64,000 bases of DNA from CAVXSP01 sp963724645 (lineage in GTDB: Bacteria; Acidobacteriota; Vicinamibacteria; Vicinamibacterales; SCN-69-37). Position 1 is the first letter of the stretch. Every line of letters starts with the position of its first letter. Shown one piece after another: positions 10,872 to 19,720 of the stretch. Below the pieces are notes generated by a model that was given only the letters and a program-made list of their open reading frames with translations, was not told where the DNA came from and made no database searches. Where the stretch lies: NCBI GenBank assembly GCA_963724645.1, contig CAVRVJ010000001.1:682001-746000 (forward strand). Direction: 5' to 3'. Position numbers and translations under genes: made by a program.

Positions 10872-12029
10872 TCAGATCCGCCGGACGAGAATGTGCTTGT
10901 ACTCGGTCCACCGGCCCACATCATGGGCCTGCAAGGCGATCGGTCCGGCGTCTCCGATTCGCTCGAGCCGGTCGTACTCGATGACGGTGTCGCCGTTGAT
11001 CCTGACGAGGCAGGTCGTGTCTTTCACGCGCAGCTGGAACACCCACCACTGCTCCGGCTCGATCCGCGGATATGACCCGCGCTTGACGGAGTACAGCGAC
11101 CCGGTCGGATAGTGGGCGCCCTCGACGTCATGCAGCTGAATCTCGTAGCGCCGCCCGGGCGCGCCCTGCCCTGGACCGCCGAACACGACGCCGCCGTTGT
11201 GATGGCGCACGTGCCGCACGTACATCTGCAGTTCGAAATCGCGGAACGTGTCGTTCGTGGCGAAGTGGCCATCGCCGTCGCCGTGCAGCACGCCGTCCAG
11301 CGCCTGGAACGTCGGCTTGCCGTCGAAGATGTGCCACTTGGCCAGATCCTCGGGCGCCTCGTACAGGGGCGTCCAGGTAATCTTCGAGGGCAGTTCGCGC
11401 ACCCGGAGATTCCGAAAGCGGATCGGATATGACAGCGATTCAAATCCCAGGTACCCGCTGCGCAGCCGATGCCGCAAGTCGGGCACGGTCTCGACGTCCA
11501 GGTCCTGAATCATTTCGTCATTGGTCCACACGCGCAGGCGCGGCCAGTCCATCAGGATGCGGAACGTGTTCCACTCGCCCTTGTTCTTCACGTTGACCGT
11601 GAGCGGCGGCACGAGCGGGAACACCGAGCCCATCGATTCGGGCGCGGGCGTTCGATCGACCTGGTGGAAGATGTTGATCTTCATCCCGCACCAGATGTTG
11701 CGGCCGTGCTCCGGCGCGTGCAGATAGATGCCCGAGTTCATCCAGCCCTGCACGAAGAACTCGCCTTGAAAATCGAAGTTCTCGTACTGCCGTGCGCCGA
11801 TCGCAGCCACGTCGGGAAGCCCGCGCTCTCGTGCGCGACGATCGCCCCATCCTTCACATAGAACGCCGATTCCGGACCGTCGCGCGACCGACCAGCCGTC
11901 CAGCGATTTGCCGTCGAACAGCGGCACGAATCCGGCCTCGTTCGCCGCGCTGGGGTTGTTGCGTTCCTGGGCGGTTGCCAGCAGCGCTGGCGCCAGGCCG
12001 GCCGTGGCCAGAAACTCGCGTCGCTTCAT
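10872..12029 (-). CDS. Two-domain DUF1080 (3-keto-disaccharide hydrolase-like) protein
   Basis: This is a 385-residue exported protein with two concanavalin-like DUF1080 domains, the family that includes 3-keto-glycoside hydrolases. MKRREFLATAGLAPALLATA gives a twin-arginine-like signal. Domain 1 starts at FVPLFDGKSLDGWSV and contains GIYLHAPEHGRNIWCGMKIN. Domain 2 starts at WHIFDGKPTFQALDGVLHGD and contains YVRHVRHHNGGVVFGGPGQG. The stretch from about residue 46 to 75 is nonsense in this frame. Read in another frame (about 11800-11885) it gives ESAFYVKDGAIVAHESAG, the expected family sequence, so two indels compensate each other. It lies beside trpB on the same strand, 76 nt upstream. Confidence 0.85.
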   Translation of the reverse strand: MKRREFLATAGLAPALLATAQERNNPSAANEAGFVPLFDGKSLDGWSVARRSGIGVLCEGWGDRRARERGLPDVAAIGARQYENFDFQGEFFVQGWMNSGIYLHAPEHGRNIWCGMKINIFHQVDRTPAPESMGSVFPLVPPLTVNVKNKGEWNTFRILMDWPRLRVWTNDEMIQDLDVETVPDLRHRLRSGYLGFESLSYPIRFRNLRVRELPSKITWTPLYEAPEDLAKWHIFDGKPTFQALDGVLHGDGDGHFATNDTFRDFELQMYVRHVRHHNGGVVFGGPGQGAPGRRYEIQLHDVEGAHYPTGSLYSVKRGSYPRIEPEQWWVFQLRVKDTTCLVRINGDTVIEYDRLERIGDAGPIALQAHDVGRWTEYKHILVRRI

Positions 12030-12038
12030 GCCGTCAGT

Positions 12039-12368
12039 CTACGCCAGCGCCAGCCACTGCCGCAGCGCGTCGTCCACCGCGCCGATCTCGGCGTCGTCGC
12101 AGCGGCCGACCGGTCCGGCCACCGCCGCTCGGGGAACGCTGACCACTTTGTCGACCATGACCTGCGAGGGCGATCGAAGACCGGTGCGGGTGCCCGGAGG
12201 CACTGGGATTCGAAACAGCGCGGCGTCGATGCAGTCAGTCGTGATCGGACAGACGCTTACACTGGCGTGCGTGGGGTTGAACAAGTCGGACTGGACGACG
12301 AGCGCCGGACGAGGCTTGCCGGTGTACGCGCCTCTCGTGGCCACGACGACGATATCGCCGCGTCTCAC
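12039..12368 (-). CDS. mazF: MazF/PemK-family mRNA interferase toxin
   Basis: This 109-residue toxin has the MazF fold: RRGDIVVVATRGAYTGKPRP, then ALVVQSDLFN, CPITTD and SPSQVMVDKVVSVPR. These correspond to the beta-barrel core, with the conserved Arg (GKPRPALVVQ) and Ser (PSQVMVDK) of the catalytic site. It would cleave mRNA in the cytosol unless bound by its antitoxin. Its GTG start overlaps the antitoxin TGA by four bases (GTGA), the standard arrangement for coupled antitoxin-toxin translation. Its downstream end lies 9 nt from the start of the DUF1080 gene. No frameshift. The assignment is strong; cleavage specificity is unknown. Confidence 0.9.
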   Translation of the reverse strand: MRRGDIVVVATRGAYTGKPRPALVVQSDLFNPTHASVSVCPITTDCIDAALFRIPVPPGTRTGLRSPSQVMVDKVVSVPRAAVAGPVGRCDDAEIGAVDDALRQWLALA

Positions 12369-12631
12369 CGCCAGCCTCGCAGATCGGCAGCCGTCGCGAT
12401 GAAGTCGAGCACATCCCGCTCGGAGACCCGCCTGCTGGCGAGTCGGGATTGGCGCCGGGCCTCCCTCGCCGGGTCGGCCGCCGGGCCGGCGGTCAGCGCC
12501 GCTTCAAGAATGGACCGGGCCGTCTCGCTGCGGCTCCGGCGCTGCCGCCGCGCCGCGGCCGCGAGCTGGCGACCGAGATCGGCCGAGACGCGCACGGACA
12601 CGACCGTAGATGAACCTGGCTTCCTCGGCAT
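12365..12631 (-). CDS. Ribbon-helix-helix-type antitoxin (MazE-like partner)
   Basis: This is a small basic DNA-binding antitoxin. The N-terminus TVVSVRVSADLGRQLAAAAR followed by RQRRSRSETARSILEAAL is a typical ribbon-helix-helix pattern. The C-terminal tail (SERDVLDFIATAADLRGW) would wrap the toxin. ATG at 12631 (MPRKPGSSTV) is chosen because the palindromic operator lies directly in front of it. An in-frame TTG at 12646, preceded by GGAGG, would add five residues and put the operator inside the gene. It is the first gene of the pair, overlaps the toxin by 4 nt, and probably autorepresses. Confidence 0.85.
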   Translation of the reverse strand: MPRKPGSSTVVSVRVSADLGRQLAAAARRQRRSRSETARSILEAALTAGPAADPAREARRQSRLASRRVSERDVLDFIATAADLRGWR

Positions 12632-12645
12632 GTATACAGTATACA
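12631..12645 (-). promoter_or_regulatory. Palindromic operator/-10 region of the MazEF-like pair
   Basis: TGTATACAGTATACA is a palindrome with 7-bp arms around one central base, abutting the antitoxin ATG. On the minus strand it contains TATACT six bases before the ATG, so it could serve as both -10 box and antitoxin operator, giving a leaderless transcript. Confidence 0.55.
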
Positions 12646-12787
12646 AGCCACCTCCCTGTTTCTGCGCCTCCCAGGGCGCCCGGGGGCTTGATGAGCTCGG
12701 GCAGTACGACGACGTCCTCTGCAAATCAATCGCGCCCTGGGCGAATCGGCCGATCGGCCGACGAAGCCGCAGTAAGATACGTCCACG

Positions 12788-13613
12788 ATGAATCTCTCAG
12801 ACCGTCTCGCGATCTGCAGCTGGTCGCTCGAACCGTCCTCCCCGCGTGATCTCGCCGGCAAGCTCGACACCATCGGCATCCACCGCACGCAGCTCGCCAT
12901 CGACCCGATTCGCCGGGGCGGTGACTGGGCCGACGGCATCGCGAAGCTCGTCGACCTGGGTGTCACGCGTCCCGAGCGGGATGTTCGCGGCGGTTGGCGA
13001 AGACTATTCGACGCTCGAGTCGATCCGCCGGACCGGCGGGATCGTCCCCGACGCCACGTGGCCCGAGACGTTCACGAATTTCAGGCAAATGGTCCCCATC
13101 GCGGAACGGGCCGGCCTCGACCAGGTGATGTTCCACGCAGGATTCCTGCCGCACGATCGGCGCGACCCGGACTATGCGAAGCTCGCGGGCCGTCTCGTCC
13201 AGGTCGCCGATCTCTTCGCCGACCACGGCCTCACGTGCTGTCTCGAAACCGGCCAGGAGGAGGCAGTCTCTTTGCGCGGCTTTCTCGAGGAACTCGGCAA
13301 GCCGAACGTGCGCGTCAACTTCGATCCGGCCAATCTGATCCTGTACGACAAAGGAGATCCGATCGCGGGCCTCAGGACGCTTTTGCCCCATGTCGTGTCG
13401 TGTCATGTCAAGGACGCGACCCGCACGAAGACACCTGGCACCTGGGGCAATGAAGTCGTCGTCGGCACAGGCGAAGTCGACTGGCCCGCTTTCTTTGCGA
13501 CGCTCGGTCAGGGCTTCACGGGCACCCTCGCGCTCGAACGAGAGGCCGGCACACAGCGCGTTGCCGACCTGCAGACCGCGCACAACTTTCTGCGCGGCGT
13601 GATTGGAAACTGA
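12788..13613 (+). CDS. Sugar phosphate isomerase/epimerase-like TIM-barrel protein (one frameshift)
   Basis: This is an AP-endonuclease-2 (xylose-isomerase-like) TIM barrel, typical of ketose epimerases and inosose-type isomerases. MNLSDRLAICSWSLEPSSPR starts it; HRTQLAIDPIRRGG is the second strand. After one frame change near 12965 come VPSGMFAAVGEDYSTLESIR, LDQVMFHAGFLPHD, LTCCLETGQEEA, VRVNFDPANLILYDKGDP, VVSCHVKDA and ALEREAG. The Glu, Asp, His and Glu of the usual metal site are present in ETGQE, NFDPAN, CHVKD and LERE. It ends at 13613, one base before the next Gfo/Idh gene, so isomerase and dehydrogenase probably work in one sugar pathway. Confidence 0.85.
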
Positions 13614-13614
13614 C

Positions 13615-14623
13615 ATGACGCGCGTCGGCATCATCGGGCTCGGCTTCATGGGGCGGATGCACATCAGCGCCTACGGCAAGGTGGCGGGGGCCAGGATCGT
13701 TGCGGTTGCCGATCAGGACGCAAGGCGGGCGAGCGGCGATTTCTCGGGGCAATGGGGCAACATCGCGGGAGCCGCTGAAACACTCGACATGACGGGGATT
13801 ACGGGGACGACGGATTTCCAAGCCCTCATCCACAATCCCGAGGTCGACATCGTCGACATCTGTGTGCCGACACCGGCACACGAGGCGCTGGCGATCGCCG
13901 CACTCGAGGCCGGCAAACACGTGCTGTGCGAGAAACCTCTCGCCCTCGATTCGGCCTCCGCCCAGCGAATCGCCGACGCCGGCCGCGCGCGCCAAAGGCT
14001 TTTTCATGCCTGGCATGTGCATCCGCTTCTGGCCGCAGTGGGCGTGGCTGAAGCAAGCCGTCGACGAGCAGCGCTACGGCCGGGTCCTCGGGTCGACCTT
14101 CCGGCGCGTCGCGGCGATGCCGCCCGGCTGGTTCGCCGACGGCGCAGTCTCGGGCGGCGGCATCCTTGATCTCCACATCCACGACACGGACTTCGTGTTT
14201 CACCTGTTCGGCCAGCCCGATGCCGTCTTCAGCCGCGGCTACACGAAGACGAGCGGCAAGACCGACCACGTCGTAACGGACTACCTGTACGACCGCGGCC
14301 CGGCTGTCGTCAGCGCCGAGGGGGCGTGGTGCATGGCCGACGGCTTTTCGTTCACGATGCGCTACACCGTCAACTTCGAGCGGGCGACGGCCGACTTCGA
14401 GAGCGGTCGCGAGCCGGCGCTCGTCGTAAGCACCGGCGGCAAGAGCGAGCCTGTCGATCTCCCGGGCGATGGATACCAGGCGGAACTCGCGTATTTTGTC
14501 GGATGCGTCCGCGCAGGACAGCGGCCTGCGCGCGTGACTGCCGCTGACGCCGTCGCCGGGCTTCGCATTCTCGAAGCCGAGCAGCGCAGTGTCGATAGCG
14601 GAAAGATCGAGCGGCTGGCCTGA
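13615..14623 (+). CDS. Gfo/Idh/MocA family oxidoreductase (one frameshift)
   Basis: This is a cytosolic NAD(P)-dependent sugar dehydrogenase. The Rossmann motif is MTRVGIIGLGFMGRMHISAY, with VAVADQD as the acidic strand end and AGKHVLCEKPLALDSASAQR as the family motif. After one frame change near 14000 the substrate domain follows: GFFMPGMCIRFWPQWAWLK, GGGILDLHIHDTDFVFHLFG (the catalytic His-containing DLHIHD motif) and a C-terminus with GYQAELAYFVGCVRAGQRPA. It starts 1 nt after the TIM-barrel gene. Length ~335 residues is normal. Substrate unknown. Confidence 0.85.
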
Positions 14624-14646
14624 GCCGGAGAAACGGAGCGCCCACT

Positions 14647-15996
14647 ATGAGCCGAAGCAGTCGTCGGATGACGCGGCGGGAATTCGTCGGCAGCGCCGTG
14701 GCAGCCGTCAGCGCAGTAGCGGCGGCCCCCGCGATCCTGCGCGGGCAGAACCTCAACAACAAGTTGAACCTGGCGATCATCGGCGCCGGCGGCCGCGGCG
14801 CCGCCAACCTGAAGGGCGTCGGTTCCGAGAACATCGTCGCGCTCTGCGACGTGAACAGCACCGCGCTTCAGGCGGCCGCCGCGCAATATCCGCAGGCGAA
14901 GACGTTCTCCGATTTGCGGAAGGTCTTCGACCACGCCACGCGACTTCGATGCGGTGGTCGTCAGCACCTGCGAGCACACGCACGCGTTCTCGACGATGCT
15001 GGCGCTCGATGCCGGCAAGCACGTGTACTGCGAGAAGCCGCTGGCCTACAACATCTGGGAGACGCGCAAGATCCGCGAGAAGGCGGCGACAGCTGAAAGT
15101 CGCCACGCAGATGGGCATTCAGATCCACGCCGGCGACAACTACCGGCGTGTCGTCGAGCTCGTGCAGAGCGGATCGATCGGCGCCGTGCGCGAGGCGCAC
15201 GTCTGGGTCGGACGCGCGTGGGGGCTGCAGAGCAAGGAGGCGGCCGAGCGCAACAAGGACGTGGCATTCGTCACCGAGCGGCCGGAGGCGGAGCCCGTCC
15301 CGGCCGGCCTCGACTGGGATCTGTGGCTTGGGCCGGCGCCGGCGCGGCCGTTCAATTCCGTCTACGTGCCCGGACCGAAGTGGTATCGCTGGTGGGACTT
15401 CGGCAGCGGCACGATGAGCGATCTCGGCAGCCACTGGAACGATCTGCCCTTCTGGGCGTTGAAGCTCCACGCGCCGCTCACGATCGAGGCCACCGGCGGA
15501 CCGGCGCACCCGGAGATCGCGCCGGCGACGATGAGCGCGAAGTACGAGTACGGAGCGCGCGGCGACATGCCGCCCGTCACGCTGACGTTTCACCAGGGCG
15601 AGGACAAACCGCAGATCTGGCAGGACGGCGGCATCCCGCAGTGGGCGAGCGGCTGTCTGTTCGTCGGCGAGAAGGGCATGATCCTCGCCGACTACACCAA
15701 GCACGTCCTGCTGCCCGAGAAGGACTTCGCCGGGTTCGTGCGGCCGCCGCAGACGATCGCGAAGTCGCCCGGGCACTACGAGGAATGGATCAACGCCTGC
15801 AAGACGGGCGCGCCGACCGTCTGCGAATTTCGAGTACGCCGGCTGGCTCACCGAAGCCAATCACCTCGGCAACGTCGCGTTCCGCACCGGCAAGAAGCTG
15901 CAATGGGATGCGGCCGCAATGAAGGCCACCAACGCGCCCGAGGCCGACAGATTCTTGAAGCGCGAATATCGAAAGGGCTGGACGGGGATTCTGTAG
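14647..15996 (+). CDS. Exported Gfo/Idh/MocA oxidoreductase with Tat signal (frameshifted)
   Basis: This is a periplasmic-type member of the family. MTRREFVGSAVAAVSAVAAA is a twin-arginine signal, followed by the Rossmann segment LNLAIIGAGGRGAANLKGVG and NIVALCDVN. The EKP motif (HVYCEKPLAYNIWE) and IQIHAGDNYRRVVELVQSGS follow in two other frames. The C-terminal domain carries WWDFGSGTMSDLGSHWNDLP and ends REYRKGWTGIL. Frame changes occur near 14940, 15085 and 15830, but the pieces total ~450 residues, as in other exported Planctomycetes/Acidobacteria homologues. It starts 23 nt after the cytosolic Gfo/Idh gene and is probably in the same operon. Confidence 0.85.
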
Positions 15997-16008
15997 GGAT
16001 CCGGTAGC

Positions 16009-17308
16009 TCAATACAGCCACTGGATCCGGGTCAGCCACATCCGGGTGTTGCCGCGAAGCCCGGCCTTGTCGAGATCGGCGTCGCCGTAGGAAGACCCGA
16101 CCTTCCACTGGGCAGAGGCCCACCAGTTGACGCCAAAGTGCCATTTGTCGAGCACGCCGCCGTCGAGCGTGCCGTCGGTGAGATCGACGCGGGAATACTT
16201 CGCCACGAGCTCCACGGCGCCGAAGCGGCGCCTGGGAAGGATTGCGCCGGCATATCCCCCGGCCCGGGCGTAGGGACGGCTCTCGCCGGTCACGATCCAC
16301 GACCCTGCCAGGTAGTACCCGGAGAAGTGGGGATTGCCCGTTTCCGGAGCATCGACCCACGCTCCGATGTGCTCGCCCAGGACCGAGAACCGCCCATGGG
16401 ACCAGAGTCCTTCGAGCGACAGTTCGTTGCTTCCGCTGGAGGGGAAATCCTTGGTGTCGGTGAACTTGTCGGCCACGTTCGATTCGGGGCGGCCGGCGAA
16501 GCGGATCATGCCGTTGTCAATTCCGCCACTCCGAAATCCGGCGCCCAGATGGACGTATTCTGTCTTGTCTGACGACTCCCACGCGAGAGCGGTCATCCGG
16601 CCAGTGTAGTCGGTGGCGTTCCTGCTGAAATCCCTGCCGGTCGTGAGCCAGTCGTTGAATGCGCCGACGGCCCAGGTCATGCGGCCGCCGGCGAGCGGAC
16701 CTGCGAAGTTCACTCCGATGTTTCTGGTGGGAAAGAAGGGCAGCAGGATGCGCTCCTGCTGCGGCAGCAACGCCGAGATCTCGACAAGCTCGTAGGAGAA
16801 CGTCTCCTTCTGCTTGCCGATGAAGACATTCGCCGGGCCGAGGGGGATGCCGATTCCCAGGTCGTAGAGCTGGAAAATGGCGTTCTCTCTGGTCCTCGAC
16901 TCCTGGTAGTCAGCGGTCAGGTAGAAGTGCCACGGCAGCCTGCTCTTCGAGCGAACTGTGACGCCAATGCGTCCGGCGCGCAGTTCCCGCGTGTCGTCCT
17001 GTGCACCAACCTGCGAGACGCTGTCGTCGTCCTGCGAGAACGACGTGTAGTCACCGATGATCGCGAACATCGGCTTGATCCAGAAATGTTCGCCGTTCCA
17101 GATCAGCGCCTGTCGCGGAACGTCGGGGAAGAAGTAGTCGACGGGCTCGGGATCCTTGGGGGCTTGCGCCGGCGCTGCGTCGGGCCTGGGCTGACGGCGG
17201 TGACGGACCGGACACGTTTCCTTGTGGAAGTGGCTGCGCCGCCGCGGTCCGGCATGTCAGCAGGAGGAGCGCCGCACACAGCACCAGTCGTCCGCTGCCG
17301 ATACTCAC
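16009..17308 (-). CDS. OprO/OprP-like outer-membrane porin (frameshifted near N-terminus)
   Basis: This is a beta-barrel porin of the phosphate-selective porin O/P family. The N-terminal MSIGSGRLVLCAALLLLTCR plus TAAAQ is a signal peptide. Two frame changes in 17050-17250 separate it from PDVPRQALIWNGEHFWIKPM and the barrel proper (MFAIIGDYTSF onward). Repeated amphipathic strands follow, such as PWHFYLTADYQESRTREN, NIGVNFAGPLAGGRMTWAVG and HFGVNWWASAQWKVGSSYGD, and the last strand ends in aromatic residues (WLTRIQWLY). About 432 residues. It lies 79 nt downstream of the glutaminase gene on the same strand. Confidence 0.8.
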
Positions 17309-17336
17309 CTCGCCTGCATGCGATCAGTCCCCACAA

Positions 17337-17370
17337 CGCCCGGGATGATCGCGAGTGACCACCCCGGGCG
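17337..17370 (-). terminator. Hairpin between glsA and the OprO/P-like porin gene
   Basis: Inverted repeat CGCCCGGG (17337-17344) and CCCGGGCG (17363-17370) with an 18-nt loop lies in the 79-bp gap. There is no T-run, so attenuation or mRNA stability is as likely as termination. Confidence 0.35.
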
Positions 17371-17387
17371 CGTAAGAGACGGACAGG

Positions 17388-18439
17388 TTAACGCTTTGCC
17401 GCGTAGGGGTTGCCGCCGAGCGCGTTGGAGATCTGAGCAATCGCACGCTGCGCTCTCACGCTGTTGCCAGCGGCGTCGAGCGGAGGCGACACGACGGCGA
17501 TCCCGAACTTGCCCGGTGAGACGGCGATGATGCCGCCGCCGACGCCGCTCTTGGCGGGCAGCCCCGTGTGGTACAGCCACTTGCCGGAGTCGTCATACAA
17601 GCCCGGCCGTGGCCATGACCGCGAGGACGCCGGGGACCTTCGCGCCGTCCATCACCTGTTTGCTGGTCACCGGATTCTTTCCGCCTGCGGCGAGTGTGGC
17701 GGCCATCATCGCCAAGGTCCTTGGCGTTCACACCAATCGAGCACTGGCGCGTGTAGAGATCGACCGCCTGCTGCCAGTTGCTCTTGATATAGCCGTAGGC
17801 GAGCATCAGCGCGCCGATCGCCTGGTTGCGCTGGTTGGTGTCGGACTCCGACTTGTAGACGTCCTGCAAAACCGTCAGCGGATGGCCGGCCGCGTCGTTG
17901 TGGAAGCCGATGATCTTCTGCCAGACCGCGTCGGCGTTCGCGCCGGTGACCATGCTCGTGGCCGAGATGGCGCCGGGGTTGACGAGCGGATTCATCTCCG
18001 GCGCCCCGGTGCCGACGACCGTACGGACGCCCTCGACGGCGATGATCGAATTGAAACGCGCGCCGGTGGCGTCGACGCCGATGCGCTTCTCGATGGCCTC
18101 CAGGCCCTGTTCCTGGATCACCTGCGCCATCGTGAACACCTTCGAGATGGACTGGATCGACACCTGCGTGGTGATGTCGCCGGCCGTGTAGACCTTGCCG
18201 TCCACCGTCACCAGCGCGATGCCAAACAGATTCGGATCCACCTTGGCGAGGGCCGGAATGTAGTCTGCGTTCTTCCCTTCCTTGAGGTTCTTGAAATCGT
18301 TGTACGCGCTATTGACGGCGGTCTGAGGGTCGGCCATCTGCCGGGCCTCGACCACGAGCGCGAGGCCCGCAATCGCGCACCCGGCGGCGATTCCTCCGAG
18401 CCACCGACGCCGCTGGACTGAACGTGTGTTTCTGATCAT
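17388..18439 (-). CDS. glsA: Glutaminase A with signal peptide (one frameshift)
   Basis: This enzyme hydrolyses glutamine to glutamate and ammonia. The N-terminus RRWLGGIAAGCAIAGLALVV is a signal peptide, so the enzyme is probably periplasmic, unlike most cytosolic GlsA. The catalytic Ser-x-x-Lys is in QVSIQSISKVFTMAQ. VGTGAPEMNPLVNPGAISAT, ANADAVWQKIIGF, YGYIKSNWQQAVDLYTRQCS and the C-terminal LPAKSGVGGGIIAVSPGKFG are diagnostic. One frame change occurs near 17720. Its ATG follows the stop of the upstream porin by two bases, with GGGAGG inside the last porin codons, so porin and glutaminase translation are coupled. It would release ammonia and glutamate for uptake or pH control. Confidence 0.9.
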
Positions 18440-18441
18440 GG

Positions 18442-19687
18442 CTAGCCTCCCAGCTTGTACGAGAAGTTGTACTTGAACGAGAATTGCACGCGGAAATCGT
18501 CGACCGAGAAACCGTCGGAATTGTTCGTGCGGTGCGCCCACTGGAACTCGCCGCCCATCAACACGTTCTTCGCGGGCGTGAGGAGCAGGTTCCCGCTCAT
18601 GTACTGGCCGTTCTTGTAGGCGTTGGGGGACTGGCCGTCGCTGTTCGTGATATCGACGCGGGAGTAGCCAACCGCGCTCGACAACCGCTCATTCCACGTG
18701 TGGTCGAGATAGATCACGAGGCCGAAGTCGTTGAGCGCTTCACCGACGACCGGCGTCGTGGCGTTGGAGGAATTGTTCTTGATCGCGACGTCCACCGGCG
18801 CATCGTTGAAATAGTTTTCGACGCCCGCGCCCTCGACGAGCTGGAGGCGCAGCACGTCCTTCGGCCCGGCCTTGACGTTCGAACTGAAGCTGAGACCCCA
18901 GCCCCAGACGTGTCCGCTCAGATTCGAACGGGTCGTTGGGGAGGGTGTCGTCGTACGCGAGGTAGCGCAACGCGCCGCCGACCTGTGCGTAGCCCCACTT
19001 CTGCGCGAAACGATAGTGGCCCGTGAAATCCGGCGAAGGGAACCGGGCCTTCACGTTCTGCAGTTCCACGCGGTCGGCGAGCACACCGGCGTCGCCGCTC
19101 GCGCCAGGATTCTCCACCGCGACCCGCGCGTGCGAGTCGCCGTCACGGTACGGCTCCCAGAACACCTGCACGTTCCGGAAAAAGAGCATGCCGTTCGGCC
19201 CCCAGTAGTCGAGCACGTTCGGGAACACGTCAACGTCCATGAACTGGCTGTTCGTCTGACCCGCACCGAACTGCTTCCACTGTCCCCACGCGTGTCGCAA
19301 GCGGATCGTCGTCTGACCGGCGCTCGCGCCGACGCCGAACATGTCGAACTCGAACTGCGCCTTGACGGGTCCATCGGCGGTCGGTATCTCGGCTTTCACA
19401 CCGAGACGGCTCTGGCGCGGGCTCAGATAGAAATGCCCGTCCTGGCCGAATTGGTTGGCGACATTCGGCAGCCGCGAAGGCCGGTTGACGTCGTACCAGT
19501 TCGGGTCGTTCTGCTTGAAGTCCGCGATGGCGTCGGCCTGACCGAAGCCGTAGATCTCCAGTGTCCCGTTGGCGTTCTGCGGCGCGGCGGGCGTCTGAGC
19601 CCTCGCTACCGCTGGAATACCGGCGAGCAGCAGGAACGTCAGCGTTCCCCATCTCACCAGGTTCCCTATCCTTCGCTCTGTGTGCAT
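18442..19687 (-). CDS. DcaP-like outer-membrane porin (one frameshift)
   Basis: This is a trimeric-porin-like beta-barrel of the DcaP family, known for uptake of dicarboxylates and peptides in other bacteria. Signal peptide TLTFLLLAGIPAVARAQTPA. Barrel strands include GTLEIYGFGQADAIADFKQN, HFYLSPRQSRLGVKAEIPTA, VKAQFEFDMFGVGASAGQTT, FMDVDVFPNVLDYWGPNGML and the C-terminal FRVQFSFKYNFSYKLGG. One frame change near 18930 separates the two halves; the correct reading there gives SGHVWGWGLSFSSNVKAGPK. ~414 residues. It sits 33 nt after the amidohydrolase gene and 2 nt before glsA, so its solute is likely glutamine, a glutaminyl peptide or a related compound (inference). Confidence 0.85.
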
Positions 19688-19720
19688 TATTGCCGCTCCT
19701 TGTTCGTCGATCCGACAGTC

